DNA from: Taudactylus pleione
Lineage: Eukaryota; Chordata; Amphibia; Anura; Myobatrachidae
DNA: 64,000 bases
Assembly: GCA_031769625.1 (NCBI GenBank)
Contig: JAUIMM010000577.1
Span: forward strand, 372,001 to 436,000
Direction of reading: 5' to 3'
Shown here: one piece after another, positions 42,371 through 56,370 of the stretch
Position numbering within the stretch: position 1 is the stretch's first letter
Layout: every line of letters begins with the position of its first letter
Position numbers and translations under genes: made by a program
The notes under the pieces: generated by a model
Told to the model about the DNA's origin: nothing
What the model saw: the letters and a program-made list of their open reading frames with translations, nothing else
The model's database searches: none

Positions 42371-45300
42371 CACCCTACACTACCCCTAACCTTGCTCCCA
42401 CTCCCCGCACACACTACACTACCCCTAACCCTGCTGCCACTCCCCGCAAACACTACACTACCCCTAGCCCTGCTGCCTCTCCCCGTACACACTACACTAC
42501 CCCTAACCCTGCTCCCACTCCCCGCACACCCTGCACTACCCCTAACCATGCTACTGCTCCCCACACACTACACTACCCCTAACCCTGCTCCCACTCCCCT
42601 CACACACTATACTACCCCTAACCATGCTACTGCTCCCTGCACACACTACAATACCCCTAACCATGCTACTGCTCCCCACACACTACACTAACCCTAACCC
42701 TGCTCCCACTCCCAGTACACACTACACTACCGCTAACCCTGCTCCCACTCCATTCACACACTACACTACCCCTAACCATGCTACTGCTCCCCACACACAC
42801 TACACTACCCCTAACCCTCCTCCCACTCCCCGCACACACTACACTACCCGTAACCATGCTACTGCTCCCCACACACTACACTACTCCTAACCTTGCTCCC
42901 TCTCCCCGCACACACTACACTACCCCTAACTCTGCTCCTGCTCCCCGCACACACTACACTACCCCTAACTCTGCTCCTGGTCCCCACACACACTACACTA
43001 CTGCTAACCTTCCACTCCTCACACACACTACACTACCCCTAACCCTGCTCCCACTCCCCTCACATACTATACTACCCCTAACCATGCTACTGCTCCCTGC
43101 ACACACTACACTACCCCTAACCATGCTACTACTCCCCACACACTACACTAACCCTAACCCCACTCCCAGTACACACTACACTACCGCTAACCCTGCTCCC
43201 ACTCCACTCACACACTACACTACCCCTAACCATACTACTGCTCCCTGCACACACTACACTACCCCTAACCTTGCTCCCACTCCACGCACACACTACACTA
43301 CCCCTATCTCTGCTTCTGGTCCCCACACACACTACACTACCCCTAACCCTCCTCCCTCTCCCCGCACACACTACACTACCCCTAACCATGCTACTGCTCC
43401 CCACACCCTACACTACCCCTAACCTTGCTCCCTCTCCCCGCACACACTACACTACCCCTAACTCTGCTCCTGGTCCCCACACACTCTTCACTACCCATAA
43501 CCCTGCTGCCGCTCCCCGCTACACTACACTACCCCTAACCCAGCTCCCTCTCCCCGCACACACTACACTACCCCTAACTCTGCTCCTGCTCCACAAACAC
43601 ACTACACTACCCCTAACCCTGCTGCCACTCCCCGTACACACTACACTACCCCTAACCCTGCTGCCACTCCCCGCACACACTACACTACCCCTAGCCCTGC
43701 TGCCTCTCCCCGTACACACTACACTACCCCTAACCCTGCTGCCACTCCCCGCACACCCTGCACTACCCCTAATGCAGATGTTGCTTCCCACATGCACTAC
43801 ATTACCCCTAACCATTCTCCCACTCCCCATACACACTACCCTACCCCTAACCATGCTCCTGCTCCCCGCACACACTTCACTAACCCTAACCCTGATCCCT
43901 CTACACGCACACACTACATTACCCTTAATCTTGATCCCACTCCCTGAAAACACTACACTACCCCTAACACTTTTGCCGTTCCCCGCACACACTACACTAC
44001 CCCTAACCCTGCTCCCACTCCCCTCATACACTACACTACCCCTAACCATGCTACTGCTCCCCACACACTACACTACCCCTAACCCTGCTCCCACTCCCAG
44101 CACACACTACACTACCCCTAACCCTGCTCCCACTCCCCTCACACACTACACTACCCCTAACCATGCTACTGCTCCCCACACACTACACTACCCCTAACCC
44201 TGCTCCCACTCCCCTCACACACTATACTACCCCTAACCATGCTACTGCTCCCTGCACACACTACACTACCCCTAACCATGCTACTGCTCCCCACACCCTA
44301 CACTATACCTAACCTTGCTCCCACTCCCCGCACACACTACACTACCCCTAACTCTGCTCCTGGTCCCCACACACTCTTCACTACCCATAACCCTGCTGCC
44401 GCTCCCCACTACACTACCCCTAACCCAGCTCCCTCTCCCCGCACACACTACACTACCCCTAACTCTGCTCCTGCTCCACACACACACTACACTACCCCTA
44501 ACCCTGCTGCCACTCCCCGTACACACTACACTACCCCTAACCCTGCTGCCACTCCCCGCACACACTACACTACCCCTAGCCCTGCTGCCTCTCCCCGTAC
44601 ACACTACACTACCCCTAACCCTGCTGCCACTCCCCGCACACCCTGCAGTACCCCTAATGCAGATGCTGCTTCCCACATGCACTACATTACCCCTAACCAT
44701 TCTCCCACACCCCATACACACTACCCTACCCCTAACCATGCTCCTGCTCCCCGCACACACTTCACTAACCCTAACCCTGATCCCTCTACACGAACACACT
44801 ACATTACCCTTAATCTTGATCCCACTCCCTGAAAACACTACACTACCCCTAACACTTTTGCCGTTCCCCGCACACACTACACTACCCCTAAGCCTGCTCC
44901 CACTCCCCTCACACACTACACTACCCCTAACCATGCTACTGCTCCCCACACACTACACTACCCCTAACCCTGCTCCCACTCCCAGCACACACTACACTAC
45001 CCCTAACCCTGCTCCCACTCCCCTCACACACTACACTACCCCTAACCATGCTACTGCTCCCCACACACTACACTACCCCTAACCCTGCTCCCACTCCCCT
45101 CACACACTATACTACCCCTAACCATGCTACTGCTCCCTGCACACACTACAATACCCCTAACCATGCTACTGCTCCCCACACACTACACTAACCCTGCTCC
45201 CACTCCCAGTACACACTACACTACCGCTAACCCTGCTCCCACTCCACTCACACACTACACTACCCCTAACCATGCTACTGCTCCCCACACACACTACACT

Positions 45301-46599
45301 ACCCCTAACCCTCCTCCCACTCCCCGCACACACTACACTACCCCTAACCATGCTACTGCTCCCCACACACTACACTACTCCTAACCTTGCTCCCTCTCCC
45401 CGCACACACTACACTACCCCTAACTCTGCTCCTGCTCCCCGCACACACTACACTACCCTTACTCTGCTCCTGGTCCCCACACACACTACACTACTGCTAA
45501 CCTTCCACTCCTCACACACACTACACTACCCCTAACCCTGCTCCCACTCCCCTCACATACTATACTATCCCTAACCATGCTACTGCTCCCTGCACACACT
45601 ACACTACCCCTAACCATGCTACTACTCCCCACACACTACACTAACCCTAACCCCACTCCCAGTACACACTACACTACCGCTAACCCTGCTCCCACTCCAC
45701 TCACACACTACACTACCCCTAACCATGCTACTGCTCCCCACACACTACACTACCCCTAAACTTGCTCCCACTCCACGCACACACTACACTACCCCTATCT
45801 CTGCTTCTGGTCCCCACACACACTACACTACCGCTAACCTTCCACTCCTCACACACACTACACTACCCCTAACTCTGCTCCCTCTCCCTGCTCACACTAC
45901 ACTACCCCTGCTCCCGCTCCCCGCACACACTACACTACCCATAACCCTACTGCCGCTCCCCGATACACTACACTACCCCTAACCCAGCTCCCTCTCCCCG
46001 CACACACTACACTACCCCTAACTCTGCTCCTGCTCCACACACACACTACACTACCCCTAACCCTGCTGCCACTCCCCGTACACACTACACTACCCCTAAC
46101 CCTGCTGCCACTCCCCGTACACACTACACTACCCCTAACCCTGCTGCCGCTCACTGCACACACTACAGTACCCCTAGCCCTGCTGCCTCTCCCCGTACAC
46201 ACTACACTACCCCTAACCCTGCTGCCACTCCCCGCACACACTACACTACCCCTAGCCCTGCTGCCTCTCCCCGTACACACTACACTACCCCTAACCCTGC
46301 TGCCACTCCCCGCACACCCTGCACTACCCCTAATGCAGATGCTGCTTCCCACATGCACTACATTACCCCTAACCATTCTCCCACTCCCCATACACACTAC
46401 CCTACCCCTAACCATGCTCCTGCTCCCCGCTCTCACTTCACTAACCCTGATCCCTCTACACGCACACTCTACATTACCCTTAATCTTGATCCCACTCCCT
46501 GAAAACACTACACAACCCCTAACACTTTTGCCGTTCCCCGCACACACTACACTACCCCTAACCCTGCTCCCACTCCCCTCACACACTACACTACCCCTA
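42371..46599 (+). repeat. Satellite mosaic with repeating 0.9-1.9 kb modules
   Basis: A module containing the CACTCTTCACTACCC unit, the CCCAGCTCCCTCTCCCC unit and the landmark cassette recurs, with cassettes at about 41.85, 43.77, 44.66 and 46.33 kb. The copy near 46,080-46,300 carries an extra run of GCTGCCTCTCCCCGTACAC and GCCGCTCACTGCAC units. Private changes include GATGTTGCTTCC near 43,779, CTACACGAACAC near 44,788 and CCCGCTCTCACTTC near 46,427. No gene is seen. Confidence 0.65.
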
Positions 46600-47706
46600 A
46601 CCATGCTACTGCTCTTCACACACTACACTACCCCTAACCCTGCTCCCACTTCTAGCAGACACTACACTACCCCTAACCCTGCTCCCACTCCCCTCACACA
46701 CTACACTACCCCTAACCATGCTACTGCTCCCCACACACTACACTACCCCTAACCCTGCTCCCACTCCCCTCACACACTATACTACCCCTAACCATGCTAC
46801 TGCTCCCTGCACACACTACAATACCCCTAACCATGCTACTGCTCCCCACACTACACTAACCCTAACCCTGCTCCCACTCCCAGTACACACTACACTACCG
46901 CTAACTCTGCTCCCACTCCACTCACACACTACACTACCCCAAACCATGCTACTGCTCCCCACACACACTACACTACCCCTAACCCTCCTCCCACTCCCTG
47001 CACACACTACACTACCCCTAACCATGCTACTGCTCCCCACACACTACACTACCCCTAACCTTGCTCCCACTTCTAGCAGACACTACACTACCCCTAACCC
47101 TGCTCCCACTCCCCTCACACACTACACTACCCCTAACCATGCTACTGCTCCCCACACACTACACTACCCCTAACCCTGCTCCCACTTCTAGAAGACACTA
47201 CACTACCCCTAACCCTGCTCCCACTCCCCTCACACACTACACTACCCCTAACCATGCTACTGCTCTTCACACACTACACTAGCCCTAACCCTGCTCCCAC
47301 TTCTAGCAGACACTACACTACCCCTAACCCTGCTCCCACTCCCCTCACACACTACACTACCCCTAACCATGCTACTGCTCCCCACACACTACACTACCCC
47401 TAACCCTGCTCCCACTCCCCTCACACACTATACTACCCCTAACCATGCTACTGCTTCCTGCACACACTACAATACCCCTAACCATGCTACTGCTCCCCAC
47501 ACTACACTAACCCTAACCCTGCTCCCACTCCCAGTACACACTACACTACCGCTAACTCTGCTCCCACTCCACTCACACACTACACTACCCCAAACCATGC
47601 TACTGCTCCCCACACACACTACACTACCCCTAACCCTCCTCCCACTCCCTGCACACACTACACTACCCCTAACCATGCTACTGCTCCCCACACACTACAC
47701 TACCCC
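46600..47706 (+). repeat. 651-bp tandem duplication with private TTCTAG units
   Basis: The stretch at about 46,610-47,055 is repeated at about 47,261-47,706 (offset 651), with about 205 bp of related units between. Four units here carry CCCACTTCTAGCAGACAC (near 46,647, 47,066 and 47,297) or its derivative TTCTAGAAGACAC (near 47,186). I did not notice this TTCTAG variant anywhere else in the window. It marks a young local expansion. Confidence 0.8.
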
Positions 47707-49750
47707 TAACCTTGCTCCCACTCCCCGCCCACACTACACTACCCCTAACCCTGCTCCCGCTCCCCGCACACACTACACTACCCATAACCCTGCTGCCGCT
47801 CCCCGCTACACTACACTACCCCTAACCCAGCTCCCTCTCCCCGCACACACTACACTACCCCTAACTCTGCTCCTGCTCCCCGCACACACTACACTACCCC
47901 TAACTCTGCACTGGTCCCCACACGCACTACACTACCCCTAACCCTGCTGCCGCTCCCCGCACACTCTACACTACCGCTAACCCTGCTGCCACTCCCTGCA
48001 CACACTACACTACCCCTAGCCCTGCTGCCTCTCCCCGTACACACTACACTACCCCTAACCCTGCTGCCACTCCCCGCACACCCTGCACTACCCCTAATGC
48101 AGATGCTGCTTCCCACTTGCACTACATTACCTCTAACCATTATCCCACTCCCCATACACACTACCCTACCCCTAACCATGCTCCTGCTCCCCGCACACAC
48201 TTCACTAACCCTAACCCTGATCCCTCTACACGCACACACTACATTACCCTTAATCTTGATCCCACTCCCTGAAAACACTACACTACCCCTAACACTTTTG
48301 CCGTTCCCCGCACACACTACACTACCCCTAACCCTGCTCCCACTCCCCTCACACACTACACTACCCCTAACCCTGCTTCTGCTCCCCACACACTACACTA
48401 CCCCTAACCCTGCTCCCACTCCCAGCACACACTACACTACCCCTAACCCTGCTCCCACTCACCTCACACACTACACTACCCCTTATCATGCTACTGCTCC
48501 CCACACACTCCACTACCCCTAACCCTGCTCCCACTCCCCGCACACACTACACTACCGCTAACTCTGCTCCTGCTCCCCGCACACACTACACTACCCCTAA
48601 CTATGCTCCCACTCCCCACACACACTACACTACCCCTAACTCTGCTCCCACTCCCCGCACACACTACACTACCCCTAACCCTGCTCCCGCTCCCCGCACA
48701 CACTACACTACCCATAACCCTGGTGCCGCTCCCCGCTACACTACACTACCCCTAATGCTGATGCTGCTTCCCACATGCACTACATTACCCCTAGCCCTGC
48801 TCCCACTCCCCATACACACTACCCTACCCCTAACCATGCTCCTGCTCCGCACACACAATACACTCCCCCTAATCCTGGTGTCGCTCCCCGCACACACTTC
48901 ACTAACCCTAACCCTGATCCCTCTCCCGCACACACTACATTACCCCTAACACTGATCCCACTCCCCGCAAACACTACACTACCCCTAACACTGTTGCCGT
49001 TCCCCTCACACACTACACTACCCCTAACTCTGCTCCCGCTTCCGCACACACTACACTTCCCCTAACCCTGCTGCCACTCCCCATACACACTACACTACCC
49101 CTAACCCTGCTGCCGCTCACTGCACACACTACACTACCCCTAACCCTGCTGCCACTCCCCGTACACCCTGCACTACCCCTAATGCTCATGCTGCTTCCCA
49201 CATGCACTACATTACCCCTAACCCTGGTCCCACTTCCCATACACACTACACTACCCCTAACCATGCTCCTGCTCTCCGCACAATCTACACTACCCCTAAC
49301 TCTGCTCCCGCTCCCCGTACACACTACCCCTAACCCTGCTCCCACTCCCCCATACACTACACTACCCCTAACACTGCTTACTCTCCCCACACGCACTACA
49401 CTACCCCTAACCCTGCTGCTTCTCCCCGTACACACTACACTACCCCTAATCCTGCTGTCGCTCCCCGCACACACTTCACTAACCCTAACCCTGATCCATC
49501 TACACGCACACACTACATTACCCCTAACCTTGATCCCAGTCCCCGCAAACACTACACTACCCCTAACCCTGCTCCCACTCCCCTCACTCAATACATTACC
49601 CCTAACCATGCTACTGCTCCCCACACACTACACTACCCCTAACCCTGCTCCCTCTCCCAGCACTCACTATACTACCCCTAACCCTGCTCCCACTCCCCTC
49701 ACACACTACACTACCCCTAACCATGCTACTGCTCCCCACACACTACATTA
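47707..49750 (+). repeat. Terminal part of domain I
   Basis: Mixed units with three landmark cassettes (about 48.09, 48.75 and 49.18 kb) become progressively less like the rest of domain I. Several units carry single-base losses that shift phase, including CCTCTCCCGCACAC near 48,921, CGCTTCCGCACAC near 49,037 and CACTACCCCTAACCC after a shortened unit near 49,322. The 37-bp form becomes sparse. No gene is seen. Confidence 0.65.
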
Positions 49751-49774
49751 CCCCTAACCCTCCTCCCACTCCCC

Positions 49775-52700
49775 GCACACACTACACTACCCCTAACTCT
49801 GCTCCTGCTCCCCGCACACACTACACTAACCCTAACTCTGCTCCTGCTCCCCACACACACTACCCTTAACCCTGCTTCCACTCCCCACACGCACTACAGT
49901 ACCCCTAACTCTGCTCCCACTCCCCCGCACACACTACACTACCCCTAACCCTGCTCCCGCTCCCCGCACACACTACACTACCCATAACCCTGCTCCCTCT
50001 CCCCGCACACACTACACTACTCATAACCCTGCTGCCGCTACCCGCTACACTACACTACCCCTAACCCAGCTCCCTCTCCCCGCACACACTACACTACCCC
50101 TAACTCTGCTCCTGCTCCCCGCAAACACTACACTACCCCTAACTCTGGTCCTGGTCCCCACACGCACTACACTACCCCTAACCCTGCTGCCGCTCCCCGC
50201 TCACACTACACTACCCCTAACCCTGCTGCCACTCCCCGCACACACTACACTACTCCTAACCCTGTTGCCACTCCCTGTACACACTACACTACCCCTAGCC
50301 CTGCTGCCTCTCCCCGTACACACCACACTACCCCTAACCCTGCTCCCTCTCCCCGCACACACTACACTACCCCTAATGCTGATGCTGCTTCCCACATGCA
50401 CTACATTACCCCTAGCCCTGCTCCCACTCCCCATACACACTACCCTACCCTTAACCATGCTCCTCCTCCCCGCACACAGTACACTACCCCTAATCCTGCT
50501 GCCGCTACCCGCGCACACTTCACTACCCCTAACTCTGCTCCTGCTCCCCGCACACACTACATTACCCCTAACTCTGCTCCTGCTCCCCGCACACACTACA
50601 CTACCCCAAACTCTGCTCCTGTTCCCCGCACACACTACACTACCCCTAACCGTGCTCCCTCTCCCCGCACACACTACACTACCCCTAACTCTGCTCCTGA
50701 TCCCCGCACACACTGCACTACCCATAACCCTGCTCCTGTTACCCGCGCAAACTACTCTACCCCTAACCCTGCTCCCACTCCTAACTCTGCTGCTGGTCCC
50801 CACACGCACTACACTACCCCTAACCCTGCTCCCGCTCCCCGCACACACTACACTACCCCTAACTCTGCTCCCCGCACACACTACACTACCCCTAACCGTG
50901 CTCCCACTCCCCGCACACGCTAAACTACCCCACCCCTAACTCTGCTCCTGCTCCCCGCACACACTACACTACCCCTAACTCTGCTCCTGCTCCCCGCACA
51001 CACTACATTACCCCTAACTCTGCTGCTGCTCTCCGCACACACTACACTGCCTCTAACCCTGGTCCCGCTCCTAGCACACACTACACTACCCATAACCATG
51101 CTCCTGCTCCCCGCGCAAACTACACTGCCCCTAACCCTGCTCCCATTCCCCGCACTCACTACCCCTAACTCTGCTCCTGCTCCCCGCACACACTACATTA
51201 CCCCTATCTCTGCTCCTGCTCCCCACACATACTACACACTACCCCTAACCATGCTCCCGCTCCTAGCACACTCTTCACAACTCCTAACTCTACTCCTGGT
51301 CCCAACACGCACTACACTACCCCTAACTCTGCTCCTGCTCCCCGCACACACTACACTACTCCTAACCATGCTTCCGCCGCTCCATGCACACACTACACTA
51401 CCTCTAACCCTGCTGCCGCTCCCCGCACACACTACACTACCCCTAACCCTGCTCCCACTCCCAGCACACACTACACTACCCCTAACCCTGCTCTCGCTCC
51501 ATGCACACACTAACCTACCCCTAACCCTGCTGCCGCTCCCTGCACACACTACAGTGCCCCTAACTCTGCTCTTGCTCCCCACATACACTACATTACCCCT
51601 AACCCTGCTGCCACTCCCCGTACACACTACACTACCCCTAACTCTTCTGCCACTCCCCGCACACACTACACTACCTCAAACCCTGCTGCCGCTCACTGCA
51701 CACACTACACTACCCCTAACCCTGCTGCCACTCCCCATCCACACTACACTACCTCTAACCCTTCTGCCGCTCCCTGCACACAATACACTACCCCTAACCG
51801 TGCTCCCACTCCCCGCACACACTACACTACCCCTAACTCTGCTCCTGCTTCCTGCACACACTACACTACCCATAACCATGCTCCTGCTCCCCACACACAC
51901 TACACTACCCCTAACCATGCTCCCGCTCCTAGCACACTCTTCACAACTCCTAACTCTACTCCTGGTCCCAACACGCACTACACTACCCCTAGCCCTGTTG
52001 CCGCTCCCCACACACACTACACTAACCCTATCTCTGCTCCTGCTCCCCGCACACACTACACTACTCCTAACATTGCTCCCGCTCCATGCACACACTACAC
52101 TACCCCTAACCCTGCTTCCGCACCCCGACACACTACACTACCCCTAACTCTGTTCCTGCTCCCCACACACACTACACTACCCCTAACTCTGTTCTTGCTC
52201 CCCACACACACTACACTACCCCTAACCCTGCTGCCACTCCCCGTACACACTACACTACCTCTAACCCTGCTCCGGCTCTCCGCACACACTACACTACCCC
52301 TAACTCTGCTGCCACTCCCTATACACACTACACTACCCCTAACACTGCTCCCACTCCCCTCACACACTACACTACCCCTAACCCTGCTCCCACTCCCCGC
52401 ACACACTACACTACCCCTAACCCTGCTCCCACTCCCCGCACACACTACACTACCTCTAACCCTGCTCCCGCTCCCCGCACACACTACACTACCCCTAACT
52501 CTGCTGCCACTCTCCATACACACTACACTACCCCTAACCCTGCTCCCACTCCCCTCACACACTACACTACCCCTAACCCTGCTGCCGCTCACTGCATACT
52601 ACTACACTACCCATAAGCCTGCTGCCACTCCCCTCACACACTACACTACCCCTAACCCTGCTCCCACTCCCCTCACACACTACACTACCCCTAACCCTGC

Positions 52701-55700
52701 TCCCTCTCCCCGCACACACTTCACTACCCCTAACCCTGCTCCCACTCCCAGCACACACTACACTACCGCTAACCCTGCTCCCACTCCCGACACACACTAC
52801 TCTACCCCTAACTCTGCTGCCACTCCCCATACACACTACACTACCCCTAACTCTTCTCTTGCTCCCCACCCACACTACACTACCCCTAACCCTGCTGCCA
52901 CTCCCCGTACACACTACACTACTCCTAACCCTGCTGCCACTCCCTGCACACACTACACTACCTCTATCCCTACTCCAGCTCCCCGCACACACTACACTGC
53001 CCCTAACCCTGCTCCCACTCCCAGCACACACTACACTACCCCTAACCCTGCTCCCACTCTCAGCACACACTACACTACGCTTAACTCTGCTGCCACTCCC
53101 CATACACACTACACTACCCCTAACCCTGCTCCCACTCCCCTCACACACTACACTACCCCTAACCCTTCTCCAACTCCCCGCACACACTACACTGCCCCTA
53201 ACCCTGCTGCCACTCCCCTCACACACTACACTACCCCTAATGCTGATGCTTCTTCCCAAATGCACTACATTACCCCTATCCCTGCTCCCACTCCCCATAC
53301 ACACTACCCTACCCCTAACCATGCTCCTGCTCCCCGTACACACTACACTACCCCTAACCCTGCTGCCACTCCCGGCACACCCTACACTACCCCTAATGCT
53401 GATGCTGCTTCCCACATGCACTACATTACCCCTAACCCTGCTCCCACTCCCCATGCACACTACCCTACCCCTAACCATGCTCCTGCTCCCCGCACACAAT
53501 ACACTACCCCTAATCCTGCTGTCGCTCCCCTCACACACACTTAACAAACCCTAACCCTGATCCCACTTCCCGCACACACTACACTACCCCTATACTTGCT
53601 TCCACTCCCCATACACACTACTCTTCCCCTAACCCTGCTGCCGCTCACTGCACACACTACACTACCCCTATCTCTGCTCCCTCTCCCCGCACACACTACA
53701 TTACCCCTAATGCTGATGCTGCTTCCCACATGCACTACATTACCCCTAACCCTGCTCCCACTCCCCATACACACTACCCTACCCCTAACCATGCTCCTTC
53801 TCCCCGCACACAATACACTACCCCTATCCCTGATCCCACTCCCCGCACACACTACACTACCCTTAACCCTGCTGCCTTTCCCCGCACACACTTCACTAAC
53901 CCTAACCTTGATCCCACTCCCCGCACACACTACACTACTCCTAACCCTGCTCCTGGTCCCCACACGCACTACACTACCCCTAACCCTGCTGCCGCTCCCC
54001 GCACACACTACACTACCCCTAACTCTGCTCCTGCTCCTCGCACACACTACACTACCCCTAACCATGCTCCCGCTCCATGCACACACTACACTACCCCTAA
54101 CCGTGCTCCCACTCCCCGCACACATTACACTACCCCTAACTCTGCTCCTGATCCCCGCACACACTGCACTACCCATAACCCTGCTCCTGTTACCCGCGCA
54201 AACTACACTACCCCTAACCCTGCTCCCACTCCTAACTCTGCTGCTGGTCCCCACCCGCACTACACTACCCCTAACCCTGCTGCCTCTCCCCGCACACACT
54301 ACACTACCCCTAACTCTGCTACTGCTCCCCGCACACACTACACTACCCCTAACCGTGCTCCCACTCCCCACACACGCTAAACTACCCCTAACTCTGCTGC
54401 TGCTCTCCGCACACACTACACTGCCTCTAACCCTGGTCCCGTTCCTAGCACACACTACACTACTCCTAACTCTGCTCCTGGTGCCCACACAAACTACACT
54501 ACCCTTAACTCTGCTCCTGCTCCCCGCACACACTACACTACTCCTAACCATACTTCCGCTCCATGCATACACTACACTACCCCTAACCCTGCTCCCACTC
54601 CCAGCACACACTACACTACCCCTAACCCTGCTCTCGCTCCATGCAAACACTAACCTACCCCTAACCCTGCTGCCGCTCCCTGCACACACTACAGTACCCC
54701 TAACTCTGCTCTTGCTCCCCACATACACTACATTACCCCTAACCCTACTGCCACTCCCCGTACACACTACACTACCCCTAACTCTGCTGCCACTCCCCTC
54801 ACACACTACACTACCTCAAACCCTGCTGCCGCTCACTGCACACACTACACTACCCCTAACCCTGCTGCCACTCCCCATCCACACTACACTACCTCTAACC
54901 CTTCTGCCGCTCACTGCACACAATACACTTCCCCTAACTCTGCTCCTGCTCCTCGCACACACTACACTACCCTAACCGTGCTCCCACTCCCCGCACACAC
55001 TACACTACCCATAACCATGCTCCTGCTCCCCGCGCAAACTACACTGACCCTAACCCTGCTCCCACTCCCCGCACACACTACACTACCCCTAACTCTGCTC
55101 CTGCTCCCCGCACACACTACATTACCCCTATCTCTGCTCCTGCTCCCCGCATATACTACACACTACCCCTAACCATGCTCCCGCTCCTAGCACACTCTTC
55201 ACTACTCCTAACCCCAACATGCACTACACTACCCCTAACCCTGTTGCCGCTCCCCACACACACTACACTACCTCTAACTCTGCTTCTGCTCCCCACACAC
55301 ACTACACTACCACTAACCCTGCTGCCACTCCCCGTACACACTACACTACCCCTAACCCTGCTGCCACTCCCCGCAGACACTACTGTACCCCTAACCCTTC
55401 TCCCGCACACACTACACTACCCCTAACCCTGCTGCCATTCCCCGTACACACTACACTACCCCTAACCCTGCTGCCTCTCCCCGTACACCCTACACTACCC
55501 CTAACCCTGCTGCCACTCCCCGCACACCCTACACTACCCCTAACCCTGCTCCCACTCCCCATGCACACTACCCTACCCCTAACCATGCTTCTGCTCCCCG
55601 CACACAATACTCTACCCCTAATCCTGCTGTCGCTCCCCTCACACGCACTTCACAAACCCTAATCCTGATCCCACTTCCCGCACACACTACACTACCCCTA

Positions 55701-56370
55701 ACTCCGTTCCCGCTTCCCGCACACACTACACTACCCCTATACTAGCTGCCACTCCCCATACACACTACACTTCCCCTAACCCTGCTGCCGCTCACTGCAC
55801 ACACTACACTACCCCTAACTCTGCTCCTGGTCCCCACACGCACTACACTACCCCTAACCGTGCTCCCACTCCCCGCACACGCTAAACTACCCCACCCCTA
55901 ACTCTGCTCCTGCTCCCCGCACACACTACACTACCCCTAACTCTGCTCCTGCTCCCCGCACACACTACATTACCCCTAACTCTGCTCCTGCTCCCCGCAC
56001 ACACTACACTACCCCAAACTCTGCTCCTGCTCCCCGCACACACTACACTACCCCTAACCGTGCTCCCTCTCCCCGCACACACTACACTACCCCTAACTCT
56101 GCTCCTGATCCCCGCACACACTGCACTACCCATAACCCTGCTCCTGTTACCCATGCAAACTACACTACCCCTAACCCTGCTCCCACTCCTAACTCTGCTG
56201 CTGGTCCCCACACGCACTACACTACCCCTAACCCTGCTGCCGCTCCCCGCACACACTACACTACCCCTAACTCTGCTCCTGCTCCCCGCACACACTACAC
56301 TACCCCTAACCGTGCTCCCACTCCCCGCACACGCTAAACTACCCCACCCCTAACTCTGCTCCTGCTCCCC
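49775..56370 (+). repeat. Domain II higher-order repeat, copy 1
   Basis: From about 49,775 the sequence matches about 56,371 onward at offset 6,596, which changes to 6,602, 6,590 and finally 6,629 through small indels. Within the copy, the private marker GTTACCC(GC/AT)GCAAAC occurs at 50,738, 54,189 and 56,146. This shows an internal subdivision of about 3.45 and 1.96 kb. The segments near 51.4-51.9 kb and 54.55-54.95 kb are themselves relatives at offset about 3,140. Confidence 0.88.
50760..50795 (+). repeat. Truncated 18-bp unit (domain II marker)
   Basis: After CCTAACCCTGCTCCCACT the next CCTAACTCTG follows directly, so 21 of 39 bp are missing. The same scar occurs near 54,211-54,240, 56,170-56,198, 57,359-57,388, 60,801-60,835 and 62,797-62,830. 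It tracks the internal subrepeats of the 6.6-kb higher-order unit. Both 18 and 21 are multiples of three, so phase is retained. Confidence 0.85.

Larger units (their letters stand above)
1..49750 (+). repeat. Domain I: mixed 39-bp and 37-bp unit satellite
   Basis: This part interleaves 39-bp units with a 37-bp form in which CCCCGCACACAC is shortened to CCCCACACAC, usually alongside ACCATGCTACTGCT. The last clear example lies at about 49,728-49,750. Each 37-bp unit shifts the reading phase by two bases, so open frames here are repeatedly interrupted. The domain is built of nested segmental duplications from about 0.5 to 13 kb. It contains no unique sequence, gene or mobile element that I can recognise. 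Confidence 0.9.

Noticed and set aside
47181..47200. TTCTAGAAGACAC as a heat-shock-element-like or regulatory site
   Set aside because: The partial palindrome TTCTAGAA arises from one substitution in a locally amplified unit. There is a single instance and no gene nearby.
53541..54806. 421-codon minus-strand open frame rich in [12 protein letters not shown] repeats, possible cysteine- or arginine-rich protein
   Set aside because: It lies over an equally long + strand open frame and consists only of the reverse translation of the unit. The cysteine period is simply the repeat period.
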